Shown here: positions 34,740-43,377 of the stretch, in pieces | How the letters are laid out: the number at the start of each line of letters is the position of its first letter | Numbering within the stretch: position 1 is the first letter of the stretch | Assembly (NCBI RefSeq): GCF_027257935.1 | Contig: NZ_JANZKW010000002.1 | Span: 682,001-746,000 of the forward strand | Length of the DNA stretch: 64,000 nucleotides | Source of the DNA: Chitinimonas sp. BJYL2 | Lineage (GTDB): Bacteria; Pseudomonadota; Gammaproteobacteria; Burkholderiales; Chitinimonadaceae | Reading direction: 5' to 3' | The notes under the pieces: generated by a model | Seen by the model: only the letters and a program-made list of their open reading frames with translations | What the model was told of the DNA's origin: nothing | The model's database searches: none | Position numbers and translations under genes: made by a program

Positions 34740-35762
34740 ATGACGATGACCACACGGCAATACCGCCTCACCCCCGGCACAACGGGGCTGGCCTTGCAGC
34801 AAGACACCCGGCAGCTCCCTTTACTCGCAGAGGATCAGATCCTCATCCGGATCGGCGCAGTCAGCCTCAACTACCGTGACAGGCTGGTCCAACAGGATGC
34901 CGCCACTACCCGCAGCGGCCTGGTGCCATTGTCCGATGCCGCGGGTACGGTAGTGGCCGTCGGTCGCCATGTCAGTCAATGGCGAGAGGGCGACCGCGTC
35001 AGCCCTGGCTTCTTTGCGGCTTGGCAAGATGGGCCATTCAAGCCCCATCACCTTGCCTCAGCCTTGGGCGGTGGCAGCAATGACGGGGTACTCAGTGACT
35101 ACGTCATCGCGCAGGCAGACGCCGTGGTGGCGGTCCCCGACCACCTTAGCCTGGCCGAGGCCGCCGCTTTGCCCTGCGCGGGGGTGACGGCATGGCACGC
35201 ACTCTTCGAGCGGGGCCAGCTCCAAGCGGGCGAGACCGTGCTGGTACAAGGCACCGGCGGTGTGGCGATGATGGCCTTGCAACTGGCCTCCGCCCATGGC
35301 GCCAGGGTCATCGTTACGTCGTCGTCGACTGCGAAATTGCGTCGAGCCGAGGCGCTGGGAGCGTGGGCCACGATCAACTATCGGGAAGAGGCAGACTGGG
35401 ATAAAGCCGTGCTTGATCTGACCGAGGGCGTCGGCGCGGATCACATTCTGGAGCTAGGCGGTCCGGCAACTTACACCCGATCGCTGAATGCCGTTGCGCA
35501 CGGCGGCCGCATTGCCCAGATCGGCGTGTTGAGCGGATTCGATGCCGCCCCGCATATCACGCCAATGCAGTTCAAAAACGCCAGCATCAACGGTATCTGT
35601 GTCGGCTCGCTGGCTCACCACGTTCGCCTCAATCAATTCATGACCCAGCATGGCATCCACCCGATCATCGAGCATCAGTTCGCGTTTGATGAGGCGCCCC
35701 AGGCCTATTCGGCCTTGGCCGAGGCCAACCATATGGGCAAGCTTGTCGTGACACTGGACTAG
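34740..35762 (+). CDS. Zinc-free MDR-family NAD(P)-dependent oxidoreductase (quinone-oxidoreductase-like)
   Basis: 340 residues. A GroES-like N-terminal domain (SLNYRDRLVQQDAATTRSGL, GDRVSPGFFAAW) precedes a Rossmann domain with nucleotide motif VLVQGTGGVAMMALQLASAHG and ILELGGPATYTRSL. The catalytic-zinc ligands of alcohol dehydrogenases are absent, which fits quinone oxidoreductase or enoyl-reductase branches. The ATG at 34740 or 34746 is used; the ribosome-binding site is weak. It stands within the redox cluster after a gap of about 200 bp, so it may have its own promoter. Confidence 0.9.
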   Translation: MTMTTRQYRLTPGTTGLALQQDTRQLPLLAEDQILIRIGAVSLNYRDRLVQQDAATTRSGLVPLSDAAGTVVAVGRHVSQWREGDRVSPGFFAAWQDGPFKPHHLASALGGGSNDGVLSDYVIAQADAVVAVPDHLSLAEAAALPCAGVTAWHALFERGQLQAGETVLVQGTGGVAMMALQLASAHGARVIVTSSSTAKLRRAEALGAWATINYREEADWDKAVLDLTEGVGADHILELGGPATYTRSLNAVAHGGRIAQIGVLSGFDAAPHITPMQFKNASINGICVGSLAHHVRLNQFMTQHGIHPIIEHQFAFDEAPQAYSALAEANHMGKLVVTLD

Positions 35763-35921
35763 TCACCCTTGCCGGGCGTGGGCCCACCGGGCCAATCGTC
35801 ATCGCTGGTCGGCAAAGACCTTGCCGACCAGCCGCAATCTACCTCTCCCACTTGCAGGCTGGACTATCGTAAAGGCGTCACGAATCCGACCTGACCCCAC
35901 ATCAACCCACCGGCACTCACC

Positions 35922-36788
35922 ATGACCCATTTGCCTATCGATGATCATCAACCCTTGCTCAAGCAAGGTCTGCTTCGCAGCCTCATGCTGATGGCCTGGA
36001 TGGTTGAAGCGCGCGACCCCTATACCGGCGGCCATTTATGGCGCGTGGCGCGCATGGCCGAGGAGCTGGGCAAATCGATCGGCTTACCCGACAAGGAAGT
36101 GCGCCGCATTGCCCTTGCCGGTTTCCTGCACGATATCGGCAAGATCGGCGTCCCCGATGCCGTGCTACGCAAACCGGGCAAGCTGGACGACGACGAGTAT
36201 GCCGTCATCAAGACGCACCCTGCCATCGGCCAGCGCATTCTGGCCGAGCATCCGCTGGCCCATCTGGTCATGGATGTCGTCTTCCACCATCACGAAACAC
36301 CGGATGGCCGCGGCTACCCCATGGGGCTGAGTGACACCGCCATTCCGCTGGACGCCCGTTTGGTCGGCATCTGCGATGCCTTCGATGCCATGACCAGCAC
36401 CCGGCCTTACCGCAAGGGCATGCCGGTCGCCAAGGCGCTTGAAATCATCAGCCATGCCGCAGGCCAGCAGTTCGACGCCGAACTGGCCGGCCACTTTGTG
36501 GCACTGGGTAATGCCGGTGCATTCGACCATATCGTCGGGCATACCGACGAGGGGATTCCACTCGGCGTCTGCGTCAGCTGCGGGCCGGTGATCCAGCGCT
36601 ATCGCACCACCCAACCTGGCGAGCATGCCGACTGCCCCGCTTGCAACGCACGCTATGAATGGCAACAGACCGGCAACGGCCTGCACGCGGCCCATGTAGG
36701 CAAAACTCATGGCAGCCAGAGCCTGCCCTTGCCGGATACCAGCCTGATGCACACCCTGCTGGAGTCGTGGTCACCGCTACTGGCGTAA
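35922..36788 (+). CDS. HD-GYP domain protein with C-terminal zinc-ribbon-like segment
   Basis: 288 residues. The HD-GYP phosphodiesterase domain (about 20-195) has LAGFLHDIGKIGVPDAVLRK, the second-shell HHHETPDGRGYP (intact GYP motif) and DAFDAMTSTRPYRKGMP, so cyclic di-GMP hydrolysis is plausible. The C-terminal region carries CVSCG and CPAC pairs about 30 residues apart, suggesting a zinc ribbon (about 213-245). No receiver or other sensor domain is present. Monocistronic within the redox cluster, upstream of operator module copy 3. Confidence 0.92.
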   Translation: MTHLPIDDHQPLLKQGLLRSLMLMAWMVEARDPYTGGHLWRVARMAEELGKSIGLPDKEVRRIALAGFLHDIGKIGVPDAVLRKPGKLDDDEYAVIKTHPAIGQRILAEHPLAHLVMDVVFHHHETPDGRGYPMGLSDTAIPLDARLVGICDAFDAMTSTRPYRKGMPVAKALEIISHAAGQQFDAELAGHFVALGNAGAFDHIVGHTDEGIPLGVCVSCGPVIQRYRTTQPGEHADCPACNARYEWQQTGNGLHAAHVGKTHGSQSLPLPDTSLMHTLLESWSPLLA

Positions 36789-36827
36789 ATCACTGCTCAG
36801 CGCGCAATCAATGCACCAATGCGCACC

Positions 36828-36900
36828 GATTATTCCACCAATGGAAATAATCATTTACCTGGAACAAGGATTCCGACATTTCAGCAATACGGTCAAAGTG
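36828..36900 (+). promoter_or_regulatory. Shared operator/promoter module, copy 3 (upstream of the glutaredoxin gene)
   Basis: GATTATTCC-N6-GGAAATAATC (36828-36852), ATTC at offset 42 and CAAAGTG at 36894-36900 (offset 66), collinear with copies 1 and 2. The ATG of the glutaredoxin lies 116 bp from the start of the module, compared with 127 and 132 bp for the other two. Confidence 0.7.
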
Positions 36901-36943
36901 ATGCCTGTTCACTATCTGCCAACCCGGCACCCAAGGAAGCATC

Positions 36944-37207
36944 ATGACCGACATCACCATGTTCCACACATCGACCTGCCCCTACTGCGTTCAAGCAGAG
37001 CGCCTGTTGAGCCGCAAGGGCGTCACCGCCATCAACAAAGTCAATATTGAAGCGTCGGCAAGCTTGCGCGACGAGATGATCGCCCGCAGCGGCCGGCGCA
37101 CCGTGCCGCAGATCTTCATCAACGGCCAGCACCTGGGCGGTTTTGATGATCTGGCACGACTCGAATAAAGCGGCGAGCTCGCTCCCATGCTGGGCCTCAA
37201 GGCGTAA
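36944..37207 (+). pseudogene. grxC: Glutaredoxin (GrxC type) with a premature stop
   Basis: A class I glutaredoxin with active site STCPYCVQAERLL, the TVPQIFINGQHLGG glutathione-binding segment and GFDDLARLE at the end. The reading frame stops at a TAA (37166-37168) after 74 residues, short of the usual 83-87. Reading on in the same frame gives S-G-E-L-A-P-M-L-G-L-K-A and a second TAA at 37205-37207, exactly the expected C-terminal helix (compare the family ending DxxGxLDPLL). One base change to a sense codon would restore a normal protein. The 74-residue product may still fold, so it may be a truncated gene rather than dead. Confidence 0.8.
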
Positions 37208-37251
37208 CCGCCAAACCGTTCTTGCCCACATCACTGACCAGGTAACGCATC

Positions 37252-37734
37252 ATGACAGCCCACTTGAGCACTAGCCGCCCACCGCTACCACCTTTTGATC
37301 ACGACAGCGCGCTGATCAAGGTCCGAGCCGCAGAGGATGGCTGGAATGGCCGTGACCCCGCCAAGGTTGCGCTGGCCTACACAGCAGACAGCCGCTGGCG
37401 CAACCGCGATGAATTCCTGCACGGAAGACAGGAGATCGAAGCATTCCTGCAAAGAAAATGGCAGCGCGAGCACGACTACCGGCTGATCAAAGAGCTATGG
37501 GCTTACACCGGGAACCGGATCGCGGTCCGCTTTGCTTACGAATGGCATGACGACGCAGGCCAGTGGTACCGCTCTTACGGCAACGAGAACTGGGAGTTCG
37601 ATGCACAGGGCCTGATGGCCGTGCGCCACGCCAGCATCAACGATCTGGCCATTTCGGAGTCAGCCCGGTTGTTTCACTGGCCGCAAGGTAGACGACCGGA
37701 TGAGCACGCTGGTCTAACTCAGTTGGGGCTGTGA
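37252..37734 (+). CDS. DUF1348 / nuclear-transport-factor-2-like protein
   Basis: 160 residues of the conserved DUF1348 family in the SnoaL/NTF2-like fold. Signature stretches are [60 protein letters not shown] and [20 protein letters not shown]. Biochemical role not established; NTF2-like proteins often bind or turn over small hydrophobic compounds. It lies 44 nt after the second stop of the glutaredoxin frame and probably shares its promoter. Confidence 0.92.
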   Translation: MTAHLSTSRPPLPPFDHDSALIKVRAAEDGWNGRDPAKVALAYTADSRWRNRDEFLHGRQEIEAFLQRKWQREHDYRLIKELWAYTGNRIAVRFAYEWHDDAGQWYRSYGNENWEFDAQGLMAVRHASINDLAISESARLFHWPQGRRPDEHAGLTQLGL

Positions 37735-38250
37735 CTCTGCGCATTTTGATCATCTGGGCGCTGCAAAGCCGCAAACCCGGGCGCTACTCGGCCCAAGCAG
37801 ACTGTCCAGTGAAGTGCACCGGTTGGACTGCTACCGACTCTCAGCTGTCATTTATGATGGGAGGAACACTGGATGTCTATTGTTCTCGAGCCAGACTAGG
37901 TAGCCTCATTACGACAAAGTATGGGGGATCGCCCAGAGCACGTGTGATTATGGAATCCATACACGACGTGCCCTAAAGGGCAGATTTCAAGAGTATAGCT
38001 AGTGCTAAATTTGAGGGACGGTATTAACTACTTCAGGTTGAGCACGACCTCATCTTGGTCGATTCGACTGGTATCGCCCTCGGTAATTTGGCATCTCGCG
38101 TATTTTGCTCACGCAAGGCGAACGCTTCGCTGGGGGCTGAATATCAAGCGGCGCTCTCTTGAGGTGAAAATGAACTCTCGGTGAGATTAAATTTTACCCA
38201 TTTCCACCAGATCATCTACGCTAGTACCATTTGACCAATGGAGGCTCCTT
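37735..38250. other. AT-richer gap without a supported gene
   Basis: About 515 bp with visibly lower GC than the neighbours and no codon-bias signal. Open frames at 37731-37976 and 38002-38184 lack ribosome-binding sites and recognisable families. It forms the left part of an accessory stretch that continues to about 39.6 kb. No inverted terminal repeats or integrase remnant were seen. Confidence 0.5.
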
Positions 38251-39060
38251 ATGTCCCGACGTACTCTACGCGTGCTGTTTGTGATCGTCGCGTCCACAAT
38301 TGCCACATCTTTTAGTCACGCCAGTGAGCCCGCGGTTAGTTCGCCAAACGGCAAACTCGGCATCGCAGTTGGCAATAAAGACCTATCCAATATTGTCAGT
38401 GGCTCATTTACTTTCGGTCTGACTCAAGGTTTAGGGGCTCAGATCGATCTATCGAGGTTGAAATATGGTGCTTCCGGTGCCACCTCGAACGCGGCCGCAG
38501 GCCATTTATTCTGGCGTGACCCGTCAGTTGGATTGGTGGGTACCGGATTTGCTCACTATGATAGGCATGGCGGTAACGGTCGTAGTTTCAGTTTGCAGGG
38601 AGAGAGATACTTCGAACAGTTCACGTTGCGCGGTCATGTGGGGCGCGAATACTGGAATCTCGGCTCACTTAAAGGCAGCGACACCCTGTTGAGATCAACA
38701 GCATCGTGGTATTCAATGCCTGACCTCGCTCTTCATCTTCGCGCGAACCGAGCACTAGGTCGCAATTGGGTTGGTGTTGGGAGCGAATGGCAGTTTTCCA
38801 CAACCCATTCAGCCGGTTATACGTTTTTCCTGGAAGCCGGTAAGAGCCGTGACCTTGGTACCCAGGTAAAGGCCGGCTTCCGCATTTACTTCGATTCTCC
38901 CATGACGCTAAAGGCTCGCCACCGCACGGCCGACCCAGAGGCATTTGACAACAACAACACGAATCATGGGATGTGCCCTCCTGGTTATGAGCACGATCAA
39001 TGGGGAGTCATTACCGGCCCAGGTGCATGTAGCCCAATTGAATTTGAGGATAATATTTGA
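38251..39060 (+). CDS. Outer-membrane beta-barrel-like protein of unknown function
   Basis: 269 residues, unrecognised. A signal peptide (MSRRTLRVLFVIVASTIATS...SHA) is followed by alternating hydrophobic and polar strands typical of a small porin or YfaZ-like barrel (GSFTFGLTQGLGAQIDLSRL, LALHLRANRALGRNWVGVGS, SAGYTFFLEAGKSRDLGTQV). It ends with a non-barrel tail containing two cysteines (MCPPGYE, GPGACS). GGAGG with 6-nt spacing precedes the ATG. Lower GC and isolated position suggest horizontal acquisition. A terminator follows at 39131. Confidence 0.7.
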   Translation: MSRRTLRVLFVIVASTIATSFSHASEPAVSSPNGKLGIAVGNKDLSNIVSGSFTFGLTQGLGAQIDLSRLKYGASGATSNAAAGHLFWRDPSVGLVGTGFAHYDRHGGNGRSFSLQGERYFEQFTLRGHVGREYWNLGSLKGSDTLLRSTASWYSMPDLALHLRANRALGRNWVGVGSEWQFSTTHSAGYTFFLEAGKSRDLGTQVKAGFRIYFDSPMTLKARHRTADPEAFDNNNTNHGMCPPGYEHDQWGVITGPGACSPIEFEDNI

Positions 39061-39130
39061 TGATTCGACAAGACAGCTGAAGGTCGATCTTCAGAGTAAG
39101 TAGTTTTCCGCCAAATCCGCAGCGGGCATA

Positions 39131-39163
39131 AATAAAGCCACACCTGAGAGTGGCTTTATTTTG
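39131..39163 (+). terminator. Terminator of the barrel-protein gene
   Basis: AATAAAGCCAC (39131-39141), 8-nt loop, GTGGCTTTATT (39150-39160), then TTG. An 11-bp perfect stem with T-rich 3' arm. Confidence 0.85.
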
Positions 39164-39577
39164 TGGATATTCATCGCCCTGGCAGTCGACGTTTTCTTTT
39201 TGACATGGCTGATTCTAGGTGGTGCACGACGCACATCGGGTTGCCCTTTAACAAGGTTTGGTTCTTCGGAGAGTTAGCCTTGCTGACGTTCTTAGATGGC
39301 CTTCCCGGATAACCGACAACTACACCAACTCAGTCGACCCTATAGCTGCTTTTTCTGGAAGTCGGAGGTGGCTTAGGATTGGTCATCGGAGTTCGGTGGC
39401 CGAGGCAACTGCTATCGGCACCACTACGTGCTGAGTGTTAGCTTAACGGCGCTTTGCTGACCGATTAGCCTAACCATCCAAATATCAGCAAAGGCCGACA
39501 AGCCGCCCTCCCACACGTAGCTGCGTGTCCCCACATCAGCAAGCACCACAGACACAACCTGTTAGCAAAACACCAAT
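39164..39577. other. Gap with no gene seen
   Basis: About 410 bp of mixed composition between two terminators. No open frame above 60 codons with coding character and no repeats; possibly decayed accessory DNA. Confidence 0.5.
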
Positions 39578-39607
39578 AAAAAGCGGGCGAACCTTTCGGT
39601 CCGCCCG
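39578..39607 (-). terminator. Terminator of the first chitinase gene
   Basis: On minus: GGGCGGACC, loop GAAA, GGTTCGCCC, then GCTTTTTATT. Nine positions pair with one G-T. About 30 bp after the chitinase stop. Confidence 0.85.
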
Positions 39608-39639
39608 GTCAATGCACTGCTACTCCCAAACTGGTGTGA

Positions 39640-42426
39640 TTACTGGATCGTGCCCGTTGGCAGGTTCGGGTATTCCTGCTTGATGGCGAACTGCTTGGCG
39701 CCGATGGTGATCACGTAGTTCGATGGGCCACTGATCGGCAAGTAGTAGTTCAGCGTCACGTCGGTGGAGGCACCGGGCGCGAGCGATTGCCAGGCCGGCA
39801 GTGCGAACTCTGCCGTGTGGAAATCACCCTTGAAGCCGCCCACATTGCTGCCGGTATGCTCGGAAGCCACCACCTTCAGGCCCGCACCGCTCTGGTCGGC
39901 CATATTGTTTGGCGCGGCCACGGGGTACTGGAACTGGATCTTGGCGCCACCGGGGATGGTCGCTGTCGATTTGTTGGTGATACGGAGCTTGGGGTTCAGC
40001 GGGTAGTTCTGGTCGCCGAGTTTGAAGTCGGTGACGTCGAACTGCAGGTCGATTGCCTCGGTGGGCATGGCTTTCTTGGCGCGCTTGTTGCCATAGGCTG
40101 AGGCCACCTTGAACGCGTCGTGGAACTTGGTAGTCAGCGTGTTGCCGACACCGTATTCGCCCTTGGCGCTGTTGAAGGCATAGTCGCCCGCCAGCTCCCA
40201 GAACATCACCCCGCCCACGCCGTTATCCACAATCCACTGCGCCTTGCGGGCAACCGATTGTTCGTCCTCGGTAGAGAGGAAGACCTTCTTCTGGGCATTC
40301 CACAGCCACGGCGCCACCAGGGTGGCGTCGTAGTTGCGGGCGTAGGTGCCGGTCAGGTTGCTAGCGTTAAGGCCATACATGCCCAGGTAGCTGCCAGCGA
40401 TGCCGTTCTCCAGGTTCTTGGCGTGCCACATCGGGTTGGAACCGGCGCCCATCTCGTTGCCGTTCTGGTCCAGGTCGTGCCAGATGTTGTCGATGCCGAC
40501 CGCGCCCGTGCCACATTCAGTCAGGCCCGGGCCGCAGTTGGACGACTTGGCCGAGGTACCCCACAGACCGTTGGTACCGCCCGTCACGTTCTGCCAGCCG
40601 CGGGTGTAGTAAGGCACACCCACATTGATACGGCCGGCCGGCAGCGCGCCACGGAAGTAGCGATAGGCCCAATCGGTGTTCAGGTAGCCGATCTGCCCGT
40701 ACTGGGCGGTGGTGTAGACGCCCCACTTGGCCAGTTCGGCGTCCTTGCCATCGTCAAACAGCGCGGCATTGGGGCCGACGAACTCGTTCCATGCGCCGTG
40801 CAGGTCGTAGCTCATGATGTTGACGTAGTCGAGGTTCTGCACCGACTGATAGGTCTCCATGCCACGCAGCAAATAGCCGGACGACGGCGAGGCGATGGTC
40901 AGCATGTAGTACTTGCCATCTGCCGCCGCCGCGTCATCAAGCTTCTTGCGCAGTACCTTCATCAGCTCGCGGTAAGACGCTTGCAAACCTTTCAGCCGGG
41001 TTTCCGATACACCCCAGTCGAGCGGGTTACCGGCCTTGGACATGGTGGTCGGGTACTCGTAATCGAGGTCGGCACCGTCGAAGTTGTACTTGCGCAGGAA
41101 GGCCACCACCGAATCCGAGAAGGTGTTGATGCCTGCGGTGTTGATGCTGCCGTCGGCATTCGTGGTCATGGTGTAGAAGCCACCCGAGGCCACACGCGCA
41201 CCGGTGGCGTCGAAGAAGCCGCCCGTCTCTGCCCAGCCGCCGATCGAGATCAGCGTCTTCACACCGGGGTTCTGCTTCTTGTACTTGTTGAGCAGGTTGA
41301 AGTGGCCCTTGTAAGGCAGGCTGGTGTCCATTTCGGCGCCGGCCACGCCCGGCCATTCCATCCCGGTTGCCTCGTTGCCCGTGGCACCCTCGTTGACCGA
41401 GACCTTGTTGGTCGCGTCGATATGCGCGAAGGCGTAGTTGATGTGCGTCAGCTTGGTCCAGGGGATGTCCTTGGCCAGATAGGCTATCTGCCCGTTCTTG
41501 CCGGTACGCCAGCTGGTGAAGTAACCGATGATCCGGCGCTTGGCACCATTGGCCAGCTTTTCGCGGCCTTCGGTATCGTAGGCCTGGCAGTACGGCACAT
41601 CAGCGACCGAGGCCGTCATCAGACCATCTGGACGGCAAGCCTGATTGCCTGATGGCGTCGGCGTCGGCGTCGGTGTTGGTGTCGGTGTCGGTGTCGGTGT
41701 CGGTGTTGGTGTTGGTGTTGGTGTTGGTGTTGGTGTTGGTGTTGGTGTTGGTGTTGGTGTTGGTGTTGGTGTTGGTGTTGGTGTTGGTGTTGGTGTTGGT
41801 GTTGGTGTTGGTGTTGGCGTCGGCGTCGGCGTCGGAGTTGGCGTCGGGGTTGGCGTGCTGCAGACACCCAGATCCTTCCAGGGCTTGCCTGAACCCACGT
41901 TCGACGACGGCACTTCACCCTGCGTCCACCACTGGGCCTCGTAATTGCGACCGTTGTAGGTCACGCGCTGACCACCCGTGTAAGCCGTGGCCGAGACCCA
42001 TGCGGCGTAGCACGTGACTGGCGTCGGAGTGGGGGTCGGAGTGGGCGTGGGTGTCGGCGTGGGTGTCGGCGTCGGTGTCGGTGTCGGGGTAGGCGTCGGG
42101 GTAGGCGTCGGGGTCGGCGTCGGGGTCGGGGTCGGCGTCGGGGTCGGCGTCGGTGTAGCCGAACAATCCTCGACAAAGCCCCACAGCGTTGGCGTAGCCG
42201 CCGGGTTCCAGTTGGTGCCCACGTAAGCCGTGTGGGTTACCAGCGCACGATAATTCTTGGCCTGATACGAGGCCGCCGCATTGGCCGCATAGGTATTGCC
42301 TTCGGCCCAGGGCGTTGCGCAGTTCGCCGCCAGGGCAGCAGGGGTATACAGCAGGCCGGCACTTGCCAGGCCCAGGGTCACGGACCGCAGCGCAAAACGC
42401 CGGGCCATTGTTGCTTGCTTGCTCAT
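39640..42426 (-). CDS. Secreted GH18 chitinase with two CBM5/12 modules and a C-terminal chitinase-associated domain
   Basis: 928 residues. Signal peptide 1-33. CBM5/12 module about 35-90 ([20 protein letters not shown]). (Thr-Pro)n linker to about 136. Second CBM5/12 about 137-190 ([20 protein letters not shown]), then a longer (TP)n linker to about 262. The GH18 barrel spans about 285-770 with catalytic motif [11 protein letters not shown] (DxxDxDxE, near 450). The C-terminal region about 785-928 ([20 protein letters not shown]) matches the ChiC domain of other bacterial chitinases. It hydrolyses chitin outside the cell, probably exported by the adjacent secretion operon. The N-terminal 260 residues nearly duplicate those of the chitinase at 54683. 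Confidence 0.96.
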   Translation of the reverse strand: MSKQATMARRFALRSVTLGLASAGLLYTPAALAANCATPWAEGNTYAANAAASYQAKNYRALVTHTAYVGTNWNPAATPTLWGFVEDCSATPTPTPTPTPTPTPTPTPTPTPTPTPTPTPTPTPTPTPTPTPTPTPVTCYAAWVSATAYTGGQRVTYNGRNYEAQWWTQGEVPSSNVGSGKPWKDLGVCSTPTPTPTPTPTPTPTPTPTPTPTPTPTPTPTPTPTPTPTPTPTPTPTPTPTPTPTPTPTPTPTPTPTPSGNQACRPDGLMTASVADVPYCQAYDTEGREKLANGAKRRIIGYFTSWRTGKNGQIAYLAKDIPWTKLTHINYAFAHIDATNKVSVNEGATGNEATGMEWPGVAGAEMDTSLPYKGHFNLLNKYKKQNPGVKTLISIGGWAETGGFFDATGARVASGGFYTMTTNADGSINTAGINTFSDSVVAFLRKYNFDGADLDYEYPTTMSKAGNPLDWGVSETRLKGLQASYRELMKVLRKKLDDAAAADGKYYMLTIASPSSGYLLRGMETYQSVQNLDYVNIMSYDLHGAWNEFVGPNAALFDDGKDAELAKWGVYTTAQYGQIGYLNTDWAYRYFRGALPAGRINVGVPYYTRGWQNVTGGTNGLWGTSAKSSNCGPGLTECGTGAVGIDNIWHDLDQNGNEMGAGSNPMWHAKNLENGIAGSYLGMYGLNASNLTGTYARNYDATLVAPWLWNAQKKVFLSTEDEQSVARKAQWIVDNGVGGVMFWELAGDYAFNSAKGEYGVGNTLTTKFHDAFKVASAYGNKRAKKAMPTEAIDLQFDVTDFKLGDQNYPLNPKLRITNKSTATIPGGAKIQFQYPVAAPNNMADQSGAGLKVVASEHTGSNVGGFKGDFHTAEFALPAWQSLAPGASTDVTLNYYLPISGPSNYVITIGAKQFAIKQEYPNLPTGTIQ
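41702..41818. repeat. Hexanucleotide tandem repeat (GGTGTT)n in the chitinase linker
   Basis: About 19 perfect GGTGTT units (plus strand), flanked by GGTGTC and GGCGTC variants back to 41655 and on to 41850, coding (Thr-Pro)n on the minus strand. A second, more varied array lies at 42019-42160. Length changes in whole units keep the frame. Confidence 0.95.
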
Positions 42427-42864
42427 TGTTGTTGCTCCATCCGAGAAGGTTGTGGCGATACCAGGCCGGGTACGTTGCCCGTCCGTGTCATGGAGACGCG
42501 GCTACCCCTCGCCTTGGGTAGCTGCATCGGGAGTTGCGGTGTAATCAGTGATGGTCTTGCCCGCACTGGGCCAACAAGCGGGCCATTCGGCAGGGCGTCA
42601 TCGCGCTCAGGTCGCGTGTGGCATGCGCAGGCTGGGGTAGCGCGTGACGCATGCGTGCGGAGAGGCGGGAAAGGCGGCCAGTTGGCCGGCGGCGAGCGCC
42701 GTCGAACCATGGCGCCGAGTATCAGCGTGGTGCAATGTCATTGTCGTGCTCCATCCAGGACGATTCATGGCGACACGACCAGGTACATTGCCGGGCCAGA
42801 TTTATCGGGGTGTGTCTGCCGTCGCCATCGGGCAGCCCCTAGGGGAGTACCGCTTCTTCATCAA
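42427..42864. repeat. Duplicated chitinase leader with about 260 bp between the copies
   Basis: The leader next to the true start (42424-42485: CAT-TGTTGTTGCTCCATCC, then GGCGATACCAGG and TACGTTGCC) recurs in diverged form at 42739-42800 (CAT-TGTCGTGCTCCATCC, GGCGACACGACCAGG, TACATTGCC). The upstream copy sits 124 bp from the promoter element at 42865, matching the 126 bp between the start and the element in the other chitinase gene. It looks like a vestigial gene start followed by a second leader. The stretch between has only short open frames. Confidence 0.6.
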
Positions 42865-42926
42865 CAGGTATTACAACCAATCTTTCATTGGTAATAGACA
42901 CGTATTAACGTGGCATTAATGAAATA
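42865..42926 (-). promoter_or_regulatory. Chitinase promoter element shared with the second chitinase
   Basis: 62 bp collinear with 56749-56810. It starts CAGGTATTAC, has a central TTGGTAAT-like dyad arm, and contains the exact block GTATTAACGTGGCATTAA (42902-42919). On minus, TTAATG-N17-TATTAC fits a weak sigma-70 promoter, and CCAAT-CTTTC-ATTGG is a small palindrome next to it. Confidence 0.6.
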
Positions 42927-43013
42927 TGACGAAGCGCGGCTGGAGTCAATGTTCGTACCGTCCTGCCACCCACCCAGCCGACGAACGGTATGCCGCATGA
43001 CCAAAGTTGACTT

Positions 43014-43022
43014 AATACCAGT
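43014..43022. promoter_or_regulatory. AATACCAGT half-site upstream of the first chitinase
   Basis: The same 9-mer lies before the secretion operon (54458) and upstream of the second chitinase (57053). Near-matches ACAGGTATT are at 42864 and 56748. Candidate site of a chitin/GlcNAc-responsive regulator. Confidence 0.45.
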
Positions 43023-43180
43023 TGTTAATCATTAATAATCAATTACTTAGCACAAAACCCCCAAACCAGAATGCCGATAGAACGACGCGCAGGCGCTCAC
43101 CCAGCGAATCTGCCCGGCACGAGGGCTTGCTATTGAAGGGCTGGCGGGTACTCCGGCACTTGGGCGCCTGCCTGATCACA

Positions 43181-43211
43181 AAAGTGGTATCGGTAAATTA
43201 AATACCACTTT
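43181..43211. promoter_or_regulatory. Perfect inverted repeat AAAGTGGTAT-N11-ATACCACTTT
   Basis: Two exact 10-bp arms in the gap between the first chitinase and the cupin gene. Each arm contains the GGTAT/ATACC core seen in the chitinase promoters. It may be another site of the same regulator, or serve a distal promoter. Confidence 0.5.
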
Positions 43212-43339
43212 GGCCCATGGAAAGACCGCCGGCGGGTAGCCGGTGTGGGACGGCACTGGTAGCTGGAGAGACACAGGGAAGCGTCGCCTAGCTGATCCGG
43301 GTGGCGACTTGCTGGCGAGTGGTGCGCGGTTTGCTCATG

Positions 43340-43368
43340 GCCACCCACACCGTTGCGGTGCGGGTGGC
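43340..43368 (-). terminator. Stem-loop after the cupin (JmjC) gene
   Basis: GCCACCCACACCG (43340-43352) pairs with CGGTGCGGGTGGC (43356-43368), 13 bp with one mismatch and a 3-nt loop. No T-run follows on minus, so termination strength is uncertain. Confidence 0.6.
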
Positions 43369-43377
43369 TGTACGGAC

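Noticed and set aside
37731-38184. Two short plus-strand open frames in the AT-richer gap
   Set aside because: No ribosome-binding sites, no recognised similarity and atypical codon use.
37735-39600. Insertion sequence or prophage remnant
   Set aside because: No transposase, integrase, terminal inverted repeats or target duplication could be identified.
41655-41850. Repeat array as a CRISPR
   Set aside because: Six-base units without spacers, in frame within a chitinase gene.
41645-42226. Long plus-strand open frames encoding (Gly-Val)n, (Ser-Val/Leu-Val)n and similar repeats
   Set aside because: They are antisense readings of the (Thr-Pro)n linker repeats of the chitinase; no ribosome-binding sites and no independent support. 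The same holds for 55926-56177.
42427-42741. Short gene between the duplicated chitinase leaders
   Set aside because: Only about 44 codons from the vestigial ATG, with arginine- and histidine-rich composition; better explained as a decayed start region.
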